Source: Bactericera cockerelli
Lineage: Eukaryota > Arthropoda > Insecta > Hemiptera > Triozidae
DNA length: 64,000 bases
Reading direction: 5' to 3'
Assembly (NCBI GenBank): GCA_024516035.1
Contig: CM044962.1
Span: 10,393,918-10,457,917, forward strand
Within the stretch, counting starts at the first letter, position 1; every line of letters starts with the position of its first letter. Under the pieces are notes generated by a model. It saw nothing but the letters and a program-made list of their open reading frames with translations. It searched no databases and had not been told where the DNA came from. A program made the position numbers and the translations under genes. Shown here piece by piece: positions 32,301 to 39,548 of this stretch.

Positions 32301-35300
32301 TGAGCCACAACTTGTCAAAGGTAATGATGGAGAAAATGAGAAAATATAAAACATTGGAAGAAGAAATAAAAAGAATTTGGAAACAGAAGAATGTTTACAC
32401 AGTGGTTTTGTTAATATCAGCAACAGGTGTCATAGACAAAACATTAGAAGAAAATCTGAAGAAGCTGAATATCCATCATAACATTATCAACATGATACAG
32501 AAAGCAGTGATCCTCCAGACATGTCATATTAACAGGAAGTTTCTCAACTTCAAACAATGAAGATTTCCTGTTGGCTTGAGATTTATCTCCGCCCCGTTTA
32601 TTGTAATATCAATATTAATATAAAATATACCTACAAATAATAATAACCACTTGACCTTCTCTCCAGGATCATCGCGCCTCTGCCCATGCTGTCGCCGGAC
32701 GGCTGTCGCATCATCTACCACAGCATCGCGGGCGACTTCGACTTCGCCTCTCTGGTCCGCACCATCCTCATGGTGTCTGATATTCGCATCCTGGAGGAGC
32801 CCCTCCTGAGGGGAGACATCTTTGTGTGGGACGTGGCCGCGTTGGAGATGAGACACCTGTCCCGGCTGGCCTCGCCGACCACCAAGAAAGTGCTGCTCGC
32901 TGCACAGGTGAGTTTTGTGTAGGGAAAGTTTAGTTATAATAATAATAAATAATAAAAAAAAATGAGTATAAATACAAAGTATGTATGTGCTCAACGTCAT
33001 TACATTTAAAAAAACCTTAAACATAAATTTATGACTTAAGAAAAAAAACTGGGAGAGGAAATTTTGATCAATTAAGAAAACTTCCCTCCAGCGCCCCTTC
33101 ACGCGCTGCGTCCAGAAATTTTGCCTCTTGTAGTGATGATGTTGTTCCAGTGTCTTGTGTTGTACAAGTGAATGTCACTGTGTCTGGGTAACTTGGTCAG
33201 ATATTTTGTGAATCAAGACACAGGAATCTAAGATGAGCTGTCCGTAAAGGGTGAGAATTTTATGGTGTTTAAACACATCTCTACAAGATTCAAATCTTCT
33301 CATACCAAAGATATTTCGGACGGCTTTCTTTTGGAAGATAAATACTGACTGGGCACCGGAAGAGAATCCCCAATAGATCAAACCATAACTTAAGATGCTG
33401 TGAAAATAAGAGAAATAATATGCCAGCAGGGCGGGAGAGAAATCCACATTTCTGCGGATGGATCCAATAGCAAATATTGCAGAGGCAAGCTTGCTCTTGA
33501 TACCCTCAGCATGTGGCTTCCATTGCAAGGAACAATCAACTATTAGACCAAGGAACTTTACCTCTCTAGTTGGTTGAATTGAGAGGCAAGAGGTTCGAAT
33601 AGGCTGTAGAGATTGAATCTGGTGTGGATTGAAATACATGTAGTTGGTCTTATCTACATTTAGTGATAGTCTGTTTGCTGGAAACCACATGCTGATTTCC
33701 TCAAGAACAAGTGATGCGTTGTCAAAAACATCATTGCGATTTCTGCTGCTACAAGAATGGTGGTATCGTCGGCGAAGAGAGTAAATCTGGCTCTTTGAGA
33801 GGCGTGAATGATAAAAAGTTTTAAAAAAAGTTATCATATTTGTGTTAATCACTTTCGTGATGATGTTACAACTACTCAATCTCGCATTACTAAATCCACG
33901 CTGAAACCCTGACTTGAGCCACCAACTTCCAGGTTACAAGTCCGGTGTACTACTCTTATTTAATGTGTACCTACTCTTCAAATGCGAACTTGTTACGCTT
34001 CTACTTGACTTCTTCTAGTCCCGTTCTGAAGTACCTACTAAATCTTATTTATTTTTATTTATTTATTTATTTACACTCTATTAGGTAATAGGACATATAC
34101 ATATACAATACAAATAATTACAAACGAAAATACAATATACAATATAACAAAAAAAAAATAAAGAAAAAAAAAATAAATATACCTATACATAATATATGTC
34201 CTAACTAAAGGGCGGGGTTATTGCCTTAGGCAATCTCTTCCACCCAACCCTTATCAAACATTTCCCACTAACAGGAGGCGTACCCTCAGCGGCTTCATCA
34301 AATCCACCTGGTCAACTGTAGCGCCATGACTGAGAAGGTGGTCAACTTTTTCAAAATGTTCATGAAGCCAAAAATGAGGAACCGGGTAAGAAAAAAAAGA
34401 CTTGATAAGAGGTAATATTACTTCCACTAATATCTAATATTAGATATCGGAAATATGTTGCGTTCGTTTTTGTAAAATAATATTTTTTGCTCCAATTCAG
34501 ATTCGTAACATTAATGTGCCGGTAGCTCAGTGGTCAAGGTTCGAAACGCAGCCGGTACATGATAAGTTATCCTCCCATTGAGATTATAATGCGTATTGGG
34601 CTTTTACTGCTGGAATAATGGGACTTATCAGTCCTAATCGAGCAGTATAAATAGTCTGTCCCGGTAGCTCAGTGGTAAAGGCGGCACTCTGTGAATCCAG
34701 AGGTCGTGGGTTCGAAACCCAGCCGGGACATGACAAGTTATCCTCCCATTTGGGATTTTTACCACATAATAATACGTCTTGGGCTTACTGCTGGAATAAT
34801 GGGACTTTAATAGTCCTTATCGGACAGTATAAATAAGGCGATATTATTATTACATTCTGATGAATTGATAGGTTTCGAATTTGAAATTTTGTGTTATTGC
34901 TATCATTTCAGTGGTTCCTGCACAGTTCACATTCGAGTCTGACAAAACACTTCTCTCGGGATTACATACCCAAGGAGTACGGGGGCACTGCTCCTTCCTT
35001 ACAGGACATTCAAGGTAGAACACTATGAAAGATAAGATAAGATTTATTTATTGGTGTACAACTGTACATACATCAAATTTACAATTTGTTTACACAAGTC
35101 AAATACAGATACAGAAATGGGGTAGGGGAAGGAAAAGACATAATAGAACTTAGAAGTAACAAACTAAGTAAGTAAATTGTAAGTTAGACCATATCACTCA
35201 AGCTACAGCTCGAAAATTCTTCTAAGGAATAAAAAGCCACCGGGTGTACCACCGGTGGTAGACGCACGTTCGTACGGAATGGACCGGGTGTACCACCGGT

Positions 35301-36727
35301 GGTACACGGGGTCGGATAGCCGTATTATCGCCGGTCCCACAAGAGAATTCACGAAAAACCATGCCGGTCGTGTAAGTGTTAAGAAAAATTAGTGATACAT
35401 GTTTTGAATAACTTTACTGGCATGTCCCTGATATGAGGGGGCAATTTGTTGAACAATATAATAGCATGGTAATTGGGACCATTTCGAGCTGGAGAGGAGA
35501 GGAGACAGAGATAGTGCAATTTGATGATTTTTTTTTTTTTTTGGGTTTAACATCGCTTTCAACTGCATGGTCATCATATCACGACGGGGGTGTTACCTTC
35601 TATTCGCAGTAAACTCACAAACCTGCTACCCACATTAATCTCAAGTAACCTTAGATTTTACACAAAAAGTAACACAAAAATTCTTACAAGCTTTAGCTTA
35701 GAAAAAATACCTTTGTATATATTATCCTGAATAAAAAAATAAAAAAAAAACCCAGCCTGGGTTGGGCCGGAATTCCAGCATCACAAAGTCTTCATCTTGC
35801 TGGATGTTACTTATCTTCGGTGATCCTACGAAAACCGGTGCATTCAACGCGCCATCGACATTGAGGGCGGAATTAATAGACGTTTTTGTAATACCTCTGT
35901 GGCGCTAAGTCACGGATTGCGTACTGTGTAGGATAGGGAAAACCGACGCTTAGCAGTGACTTGTGATACAGAATTTGTCTATTAATTTCGCCCTTACTTT
36001 CCTTATCCTATAATAAGGAAAGTATTTTTAAATTGAATTTATCACCATCATTATTAGTATTGTTCACCCACTGATATAGTGATATCATATAGCATAGAGG
36101 GAACCCGATGTTTCAAGGTTTGCGTCCAAGAGGGACCATCAGCTGATTTCAAAATCAGTGCCGGAGTTGTAGTAATTTTTCTCTCGCGAAAGAGTGGGTA
36201 CCTTAACTACCTAATTCTTTTAAAATAATATTTTTGCTTTATTTATACTTACCTATCAATTATTTTTTTCTTTGCTTCCACTTTTACTTTCCTTATTTTC
36301 TACTTACAATGTAGTAGTAATATAAGATTTGGTATCTGACGTGAAAATTAAGGATTTTTCGATACCCACCACTGCATGAGGTAAACAAAAAATTCAAATA
36401 AATTGAACCAATCAGAAGCCGGGATTTGTTGAAAGAGGGACCATCAGCTGTTCAAAGTTGGACGCATAAATTTGTTCAACTCGAGATAGGTAAGGTTCCC
36501 TCTATGTTATATGATCTCAGTGTGTTCACCTGTAAAAAGTTAAATAAATATCCTTTCCTTGTTCGACAGAGCCATGGAAGCAGAAGCTGTGCAGCTACGC
36601 CGACTGGTTTGTCCAGCAGGAAAGGGTGACGACGGATGAGAGCAAGAGAAGAGCGGATGGCAAGGAGAACAAATATTGCAACTCGGACCAAATCAAAGGA
36701 ACGTTCAGAAAGATTCAGTTTGATTAG
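23216..36727 (+). CDS. CRAL-TRIO domain protein (alpha-tocopherol transfer protein-like), complete gene, six exons
   Basis: Joining 23216-23369, 24526-24685, 32667-32907, 34275-34385, 34912-35014 and 36570-36727 gives 308 codons and a TAG stop. All introns are GT-AG and all phases agree (1, 2, 0, 0, 1). The product is a soluble carrier of hydrophobic ligands such as tocopherol, retinal or phosphoinositides. Residues about 25-90 are the CRAL-TRIO N-terminal helices (LATWIRSQPHLPQ; FLRGCKHNLENVKRKLDAYF). Residues about 95-245 are the lipid-binding domain (PLPMLSPDGCRII; AYPQRLHQIHLVNC; DYIPKEYGGTAPSL). The length equals the family norm of about 300. Introns are 1156, 7981, 1367, 526 and 1555 bp, swollen by transposons. 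An in-frame ATG at 23102 is an alternative start; the Met at 23216 gives the usual N-terminus. Insect genomes have many paralogues, so the ligand cannot be named. Confidence 0.9.
23880..24085 (-). mobile_element. LINE 3'-end copy in intron 1
   Basis: TTTATTTATTTAGAAACTC, an A-rich stretch, then GTCCTAACTAAAGGGTGGGG and TTGCCTATGGCAATCTCTTC. It has the same order as 34040-34255 and 37960-38135, so these are copies of one 3' UTR in reverse orientation. Confidence 0.65.
24135..24215 (+). repeat. Short tandem duplication
   Basis: GGGGGACT(GT)AACAGGGAG then TAGACCAGCA occurs twice within 80 bp. Confidence 0.6.
24526..24685 (+). CDS. CRAL-TRIO gene, coding exon 2
   Basis: The acceptor is TTTTCAG and the donor TC|GTGAGT. 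It encodes MLITFLRGCKHNLENVKRKL and the following DAYFSIRNSHSEFF, the best-conserved part of the CRAL-TRIO N domain. Confidence 0.9.
25185..25265 (+). mobile_element. SINE family A fragment
   Basis: TCGCAGGTTCGAAACCCAGC, TGGGACATACC and ATTATCTTCCCATAATC match the box B region and early body. Confidence 0.6.
25315..25530 (-). mobile_element. 5S rRNA-derived SINE
   Basis: The tail GTTTAACGTCGCTTCCAAGT is at the left. At the right the reversed 5S-like head reads GATCACCCATCCAAATCCT, GCTGGACGTTGCTCAACTTC and AGAACTGGTGTATT. A short unrelated piece replaces part of the body. Confidence 0.75.
25960..26160 (-). mobile_element. SINE family A, near full length
   Basis: The AATAATAATAATAAT tail is followed in reverse by the body (TCCCATTATTCCATCAGCAG, GACGTATTATTATGTGG), box B (GTTTCGAACCCGCGAC) and box A (CACTGAGCTACCGGGAC). 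Confidence 0.85.
26505..26990 (-). repeat. Three tandem copies of a tRNA-like SINE (family E), 150-bp unit
   Basis: TTTAGTGGAAGGTAACCACC begins units at about 26511, 26662 and 26812. Each unit ends with GGTGGGATTCGAACCAACGG, a reversed box B, and ATCCCTACGCTAC. Units 2 and 3 are almost identical, including a shared deletion (TTTTCGTAACCCTCAGAG), so unit 3 or 2 arose by a recent duplication. Single copies are at 37690 and 39378. Confidence 0.8.
27170..27393 (+). mobile_element. Non-autonomous Helitron, 224 bp, both ends present
   Basis: It starts TCTATACTTATAAAAGAG after A and ends CAGCCCGCTAG before T, with a GC-rich imperfect hairpin just upstream. The interior matches 14107-14365 (TTCATCACTGTTTCTCCGAA, CTACAACACCTGCCATTGG). 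It lies in intron 2 of the CRAL-TRIO gene. Confidence 0.75.
27462..27542 (+). pseudogene. Truncated duplicate of CRAL-TRIO exon 3 start with its acceptor
   Basis: TAACCACTTAACCTTTGCTC, CAGGATCATCGCACCTCTGCC and GCTGTCACCGGATGG match 32645-32705 (TAACCACTTGACCTTCTCTC and so on). They would encode IIAPLPTLSPDG. The copy then jumps to GGGTAACAAAGCTTACTATAATAATAA, which resembles the start of intron 3 (GTGAG ... AAAGTTTAGTTATAATAATAA at 32908-32950). Most of the duplicated exon is therefore deleted. It keeps an AG acceptor and a GTAACA sequence that could act as a donor for a tiny exon. Confidence 0.75.
27546..28258 (+). pseudogene. Dong-like ORF, RT N-terminal half
   Basis: The RT fingers and motif A are visible: WKAGGIDHIQNFWWKM, TILIFKKGDKSKAENYRPIC (motifs 1-2) and CYIDYLKAYDS at about 28192-28224 (motif A; catalytic Asp). 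The frame is open from 27546 to the insertion point. It is left-truncated, and it stops being Dong at the TTAAAACT target site of the nested element. Confidence 0.85.
28259..30840 (+). mobile_element. Jockey-like LINE inserted into the Dong element
   Basis: The element is 5'-truncated inside its endonuclease domain and ends in a poly(A) run at 30821-30844. The target duplication is AAAACT (28253-28258 and 30841-30846), partly hidden in the poly(A). Removing the insert restores the Dong frame exactly. A poly(A) tail and apurinic-type endonuclease fit the Jockey group, while CR1-like elements usually end in short repeats. Confidence 0.8.
28262..30728 (+). pseudogene. Jockey-like ORF2: endonuclease C-terminus and reverse transcriptase
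   Basis: The endonuclease remnant shows FLGDFNIPEFG (about 28365-28395), DLCLTN and SHHPP, the last being a variant of the usual SDHHP. The RT shows APGTDGLPP, motif A TDIKKCFDS (about 29683-29710), motif B GVVQGSKLSSLLF and motif C YADDLKIY (29934-29957). After the RT comes a thumb region typical of the group (LTWGIQIKHTTQKAYKKLG, RSTIEYGSVIW). The only break is a TAA at 29430-29432; the same frame stays open on both sides. The stop at 30726 is the natural end. Both the truncation and the stop make it inactive. Confidence 0.85.
30847..32560 (+). pseudogene. Dong-like ORF, RT C-terminal half, zinc knuckle and RLE endonuclease
   Basis: The frame continues that of 27546-28258. Motif B is RGLYTGDSLSALWFCLAINP; motif C is YMDD at 31082-31093; ERLYIPRKLGGRGLLNIQ marks the thumb. 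One in-frame TAA (31631-31633) breaks it. Then a CX2CX8HX4C knuckle (CRLC...HVIGSC, 31979-32032) and a restriction-like endonuclease segment (KPDIVFQNKQTDETVFIEIG, about 32235-32295, a PD...E pattern) follow up to the stop at 32558. The order RT, CCHC, RLE assigns it to the R2/R4/Dong type, and the TAA flanks favour Dong. Confidence 0.85.
32667..32907 (+). CDS. CRAL-TRIO gene, coding exon 3
   Basis: The acceptor is CTTCTCTCCAG and the donor CAG|GTGAGT. It encodes the first half of the lipid-binding domain (PLPMLSPDGCRIIYH ... GDIFVWDVAALEMRHLSRLA). Codon use is noticeably GC-richer than the flanking DNA, as expected for a constrained exon. A truncated duplicate of its start lies at 27462-27542. 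Confidence 0.9.
32935..33830 (-). mobile_element. Decayed LINE fragment (RT C-terminal half and 3' end)
   Basis: On the minus strand, LFADDTTILVAAE (motif C, about 33775-33737) is followed, after a frameshift, by ISMWFPANRLSLNVDKTNY, VKFLGLIVDCSLQWKPHAEG and SILSYGLIYWGFSSGA, the post-RT region of a Jockey/CR1-group LINE. The 3' end runs into the ATT/TAA microsatellite just inside intron 3 (32938-32965). The 5' part is missing. It is antisense to the CRAL-TRIO gene. Confidence 0.8.
33835..33950 (-). mobile_element. SINE family C
   Basis: TTAATCACTTTCGTGATG, TTACTAAATCCACGCTGAAA and CCAACTTCCAGGTTACAAGTCC match the reverse complement of 36778-36920. Confidence 0.75.
34045..34258 (-). mobile_element. 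LINE 3'-end copy in intron 3
   Basis: TTTATTTATTTACACTCTAT, A-rich internal sequence, then GTCCTAACTAAAGGGCGGGG and TTGCCTTAGGCAATCTCTTC. It ends just upstream of exon 4. Confidence 0.65.
34275..34385 (+). CDS. CRAL-TRIO gene, coding exon 4
   Basis: It has exactly 37 codons, from EAYPQRLHQIHLVNC to KPKMRNR, between CTAACAG and GTAAGA. A LINE 3'-end fragment ends only about 20 bp before the acceptor, so the branch point must lie in or next to transposon sequence. Confidence 0.9.
34514..34653 (+). mobile_element. SINE family A, internally deleted
   Basis: GTGCCGGTAGCTCAGTGGTC runs directly to AAGGTTCGAAACGCAGCCGG, so about 27 bp of the head are missing; the body is also shortened. It is followed head to tail by an intact copy. 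Confidence 0.8.
34658..34857 (+). mobile_element. SINE family A, full length
   Basis: The cleanest copy of the family in the window: GTCCCGGTAGCTCAGTGGTA, AAGGCGGCACTCTGTGAATC, GGGTTCGAAACCCAGCCGGG, followed by the complete body and an ATT tail. It lies in intron 4 of the CRAL-TRIO gene, in the sense direction. Confidence 0.88.
34912..35014 (+). CDS. CRAL-TRIO gene, coding exon 5
   Basis: It encodes WFLHSSHSSLTKHFSRDYIP and KEYGGTAPSLQDIQ. The Y(I/L)PKEYGG motif closes the lipid pocket in this family. The acceptor is CATTTCAG and the donor G|GTAGAA, a weaker match than the other donors. Confidence 0.9.
35035..35165 (-). mobile_element. Probable LINE 3'-end fragment, other family
   Basis: GATAAGATTTATTTATTGGTGTACAACTG and an A-rich interior resemble the reversed 3' end of an insect non-LTR element. 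It differs from the GGCGGGGTTATT family. Confidence 0.4.
35228..35385. repeat. Twin palindromes ACCGGGTGTACCACCGGTGG
   Basis: ACCGGGTGTACCACCGGTGG occurs twice (about 35239 and 35284), each centred on a perfect palindrome with arm TGTACCACC (the second has the longer arm GTGTACCACC). It is followed by CGTGTAAGTGTTAAG, which carries a TTAA. It could be an end of a TTAA-targeting DNA element, but no partner end was found. Confidence 0.5.
35540..35862 (-). mobile_element. 5S rRNA-derived SINE with a polyadenylated insertion
   Basis: The tail GGTTTAACATCGCTTTCAAC is at the left, and the body CCCAGCCTGGGTTGGGCC and reversed 5S head (TGGATGTTACTTATCTTCGG, TGATCCTACGAAAACCGGTG) at the right. Between TAATCTCAA and CCCAGCCTGG, where other copies read AACCTCACCCAGCCTGG, about 105 bp are inserted (35645-35750), ending in AATAAAAAAATAAAAAAAAAA. 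Confidence 0.75.
35865..35993 (+). mobile_element. 129-bp MITE, copy 1
   Basis: The ends GGGCGGAATTAATAGAC and GTCTATTAATTTCGCCC form an inverted repeat. The interior GCGCTAAGTCACGGATTGCG is shared with the other two copies. The flanks are TGA and TTA. It lies in intron 5 of the CRAL-TRIO gene. Confidence 0.8.
35997..36420. other. Intron 5 remainder, nothing recognised
   Basis: AT-rich intronic sequence without identifiable repeats. AGAGGGACCATCAGCTG occurs at both about 36130 and 36433, a short direct duplication. Confidence 0.35.
36570..36727 (+). CDS. CRAL-TRIO gene, last coding exon
   Basis: It begins with EPWKQKLCSYADWFVQQERV, the usual C-terminal helix, and ends KGTFRKIQFD then TAG. 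A family C SINE starts about 50 bp after the stop, so it is probably within the 3' UTR. Confidence 0.88.
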
Positions 36728-36777
36728 GGAGAGGAAACAATTCTGAAGAACGGTTCACTGAAAGTATGCTGCACCGT

Positions 36778-36925
36778 CCTCAGTAGCTTGATCGATAAGG
36801 CAGCTGACTTGTAACCTAGAGGGCGGTGGTTCAAGTCCCGGTTTCAGCGTAAATTTAGTAAAGCGAGTTTGAGTAGTTGTGATATCACGAAAGTGATTAA
36901 CACAAGTATGATAACTTTAATAACT
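36778..36925 (+). mobile_element. SINE family C, full length
   Basis: CCTCAGTAGCTTGATCGATA, AGGCAGCTGACTTGTAACC, GTTCAAGTCCCGGTTTCAGC and GTTGTGATATCACGAAAGTG in order. It lies just after the CRAL-TRIO stop codon and may supply part of the 3' UTR. Confidence 0.85.
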
Positions 36926-37172
36926 CTATAAGTATGCTGCCATCTGGGGCCTGGTATCTCTTTTAAAGATTTTTTCTCCTTCCTGTCCACATGCCTGAAG
37001 CCCACATTATCTGAAAGAAAAACATCTTTCGAGAGATTTCTTTTACTTTGCTTCATTCTAAACCTACTTGGGGTCAGCAATGGTCAAAAACCTAATACTC
37101 CCCATGGTTGATGTTGTTCGCTCTAACTTCTAAAACCCTCTTGAGGGCGCCAACGATTTGTGGCGACATTAA

Positions 37173-37301
37173 TGGCGGAATTAATAGACGTTTTTGTAAT
37201 ACCTCTGTGGCGCTAAGTCACGGATTGCGTACTATGTAAGATAGGGAAAATCGACACTTACCAACGACTTGAGTTATTGATGTTGTTTATTAATTCCGCC
37301 C
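37173..37301 (+). mobile_element. 129-bp MITE, copy 2
   Basis: TGGCGGAATTAATAGACG to TTAATTCCGCCC, flanked by TAA on both sides. The TAA duplication and the short inverted ends are those of PIF/Harbinger (Tourist-like) elements. Confidence 0.85.
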
Positions 37302-37689
37302 TAAGTCTCTTAGCCTGATATGTCTTGTTCCGAATCTGTTCAACATCCCCCAGAAAGAAAGAATACCAGCAAGAAAGAATAACTACTATTTTCAAATGAG
37401 GATTTGGGTAAAACAGGGGGTTTGATGGGCTGGTTCAGAAGTAGAATAGGAATGGGCAACATGAAGGCTTCAAACATGTGTGAGGAGAGAATGAGAAAAA
37501 TCGGAAGTGGCAAAAGTATCAGATGTAATTCATAATATATAATAATATTAAACATTAATGGGCTATATTTTAATTTATTTTTTAGTTTGCAAGGCTTTTA
37601 GTACAGTAGAATCCTGCTAACATAAAATTTAAGGGACAAAAGTATCATTTCGATTTATCGGGATCGAGAGTTTCGAATAAGGTTGATGA

Positions 37690-37860
37690 TAACACTCTTT
37701 AGTGGAAGGTAACCACCAGGCGAGGTTAATGCTCAAATCATTTTCTACCACCTAACCCTCAGAGTCGTATTATTATGTGGTCACAAACTCAAATTCATGC
37801 ACTGGGTAGGATTCAAACCAACAGATCCCTACGCTACCTGGATCACCAGACTAGCGCGAT
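37690..37860 (-). mobile_element. SINE family E
   Basis: TCTTTAGTGGAAGGTAACCA, GAGTCGTATTATTATGTGG and GGTAGGATTCAAACCAACAG correspond to the unit triplicated at 26505. This copy also keeps the box A side (TACCTGGATCACCAGACTAG). Confidence 0.7.
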
Positions 37861-37961
37861 CAAGTTCCATAAGGGGGCGAGGAGTCCTTTTGAGTTAACC
37901 TGAATTTCGACATATCGGGACTCGAGTTAGCGAGATTCCACTGTATTTCAAATGTCGTTGT

Positions 37962-38135
37962 TTTATTTATTTATTTACACTTTATTGATAGGACATATTA
38001 TATACAATACTAATAATTACAAATTAAAATAATAATAGAACAAAAAAAAATAAAGAACAAAAAAAATATATATATACATAAGTCCTAACTAAAGGGCGGG
38101 GTTATTGCCTTAGGCAATCTGTTGCACCCAACCAG
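37962..38135 (-). mobile_element. LINE 3'-end copy
   Basis: TTTATTTATTTACACTTTAT, an A-rich block and GTCCTAACTAAAGGGCGGGG, TTGCCTTAGGCAATCTGTTG. It follows the same layout as 34045-34258. Confidence 0.65.
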
Positions 38136-39375
38136 CATGTCCACTGGTTACAGCTGGGAGGTCTTCAGCCACCTTTACTTAGCTGGTCCTGAACTACTTG
38201 TCCAGTCCTCAGGTGGGATCGACTAATCGACCATCGTGAAAACTTGGGCTTTCTGAGATGGGACAACTTGAGATATTTCGAAAGTTAGGACTGATGAGAA
38301 CTGACAAATAATCATTGTAAGAATTGTGTCACACAGAAGATCTCAGTGCATGGATTTTTTTATAGTTTTCATGTGGAGCATATATTTTATTTTAACATTA
38401 ACTACAAGACAAACACTTCATTCAGAGAATTTGTGAAAGGGAATGAGCCCGCAATGCTGGCTGCATTCCCCATCTGAATGGCCAGCCTCAAACGTTGGAT
38501 GAGTGCATGGATTAAGTTAGGATAAGCCTGAAGGTGCGCTATAGTGACCACATGTCCAGAAATATGATTTTTTTTGTTGATCAGAGCAAAAAAAAATATT
38601 GTTATTTTTTACAAAAAACGAACACAATACTTCCGATTTCTAAGAGTAGAAATCATCGCAAGTCATATATTATAATTATGAGAGTTTAACACTTGTAACC
38701 AAATCATAAAGAAATACAAATATAATTTCCAGTGGCGGAATACTCTCCACACTCAAGCGGTAGCACAATATGGTTTGCAATATGGGAACTGAGTACACCC
38801 TTGACATAGAGAAAACAAAAGCCAAAGGTGGTACCAGTTACCATACCCTTCCCATTCCTTGAAATCCATGGCCCTAAAATCTGATTATGTCACAACTTTC
38901 AAAAAGGCAAAAAGATAGAGAAAGAGAGAGAGCAGAGACTTAGCACTGTGTCTACTACCCCAACTATAAAAGCAAATGTCATCAGTTCATTACCAAAACA
39001 GGAGGTATAATGTATGCCATCTTAGAACAAAAATTTTCAGTACAAAGTAAAGACGCAATTAGATCAATAAACAACAACAAATATTGTACCAACCAATTGG
39101 GAAAATATACTACTATATCCCACTGTTTGCTCAATACTAATAGGTACCTTAAAATGAAAACGTTGCAAATAATAAATAAAACTCTTTCAAAACGTTATGA
39201 ATGATGACCAAGGTAGATACTGAATGAGGCGAGATGCGGTAACTAGCTGCCCCTTGTGAAATTAAAAAATTGGCACACAAGGTGGTTGCCAGTTACCACA
39301 ACTGACCAATTCTTGATGGAGCTGAAACACAGGAAAATCATAGTGAGGAGAAAATTATGTTTATTAATAATTATA
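38136..39375. other. No gene recognised
   Basis: Open frames of up to 64 codons have no domain, no splice context and no matching repeat. The phrase GTGGTACCAGTTACCA (38830) recurs loosely at 39280. Confidence 0.35.
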
Positions 39376-39548
39376 TCATTTAGTGGAAGGTAAACACCAG
39401 GCAAGGTTAATACAAGCATTTTCTACCACCTAACCCTCACAGTCTTATTATTATGTAGTCTCAAACTCAAATTAATGAGGAAAAATTCATGCATTGGGTG
39501 GAATTCAAACGAACAAAGCCCAATGCTACCTGAATTACAGAGTAGTGC
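39376..39548 (-). mobile_element. SINE family E, diverged
   Basis: ATTTAGTGGAAGGTAAACACC, CTACCACCTAACCCTCACAG and GGGTGGAATTCAAACGAAC follow the family E order. Confidence 0.65.

Larger units (their letters stand above)
27535..32647 (+). mobile_element. Dong/R4-clade non-LTR retrotransposon, 5'-truncated, interrupted
   Basis: The element begins inside a TAA/ATA microsatellite (27539-27566) and ends in AATAATAATAA (32636-32647). Dong elements are known for TAA-repeat targets. Its single ORF contains a reverse transcriptase, a CCHC zinc knuckle and a restriction-like endonuclease in that order, as in the R4/Dong clade. A second LINE (28259-30840) sits within the RT. The N-terminal part before the RT is missing. 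It lies in sense orientation in intron 2 of the CRAL-TRIO gene. Confidence 0.8.
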
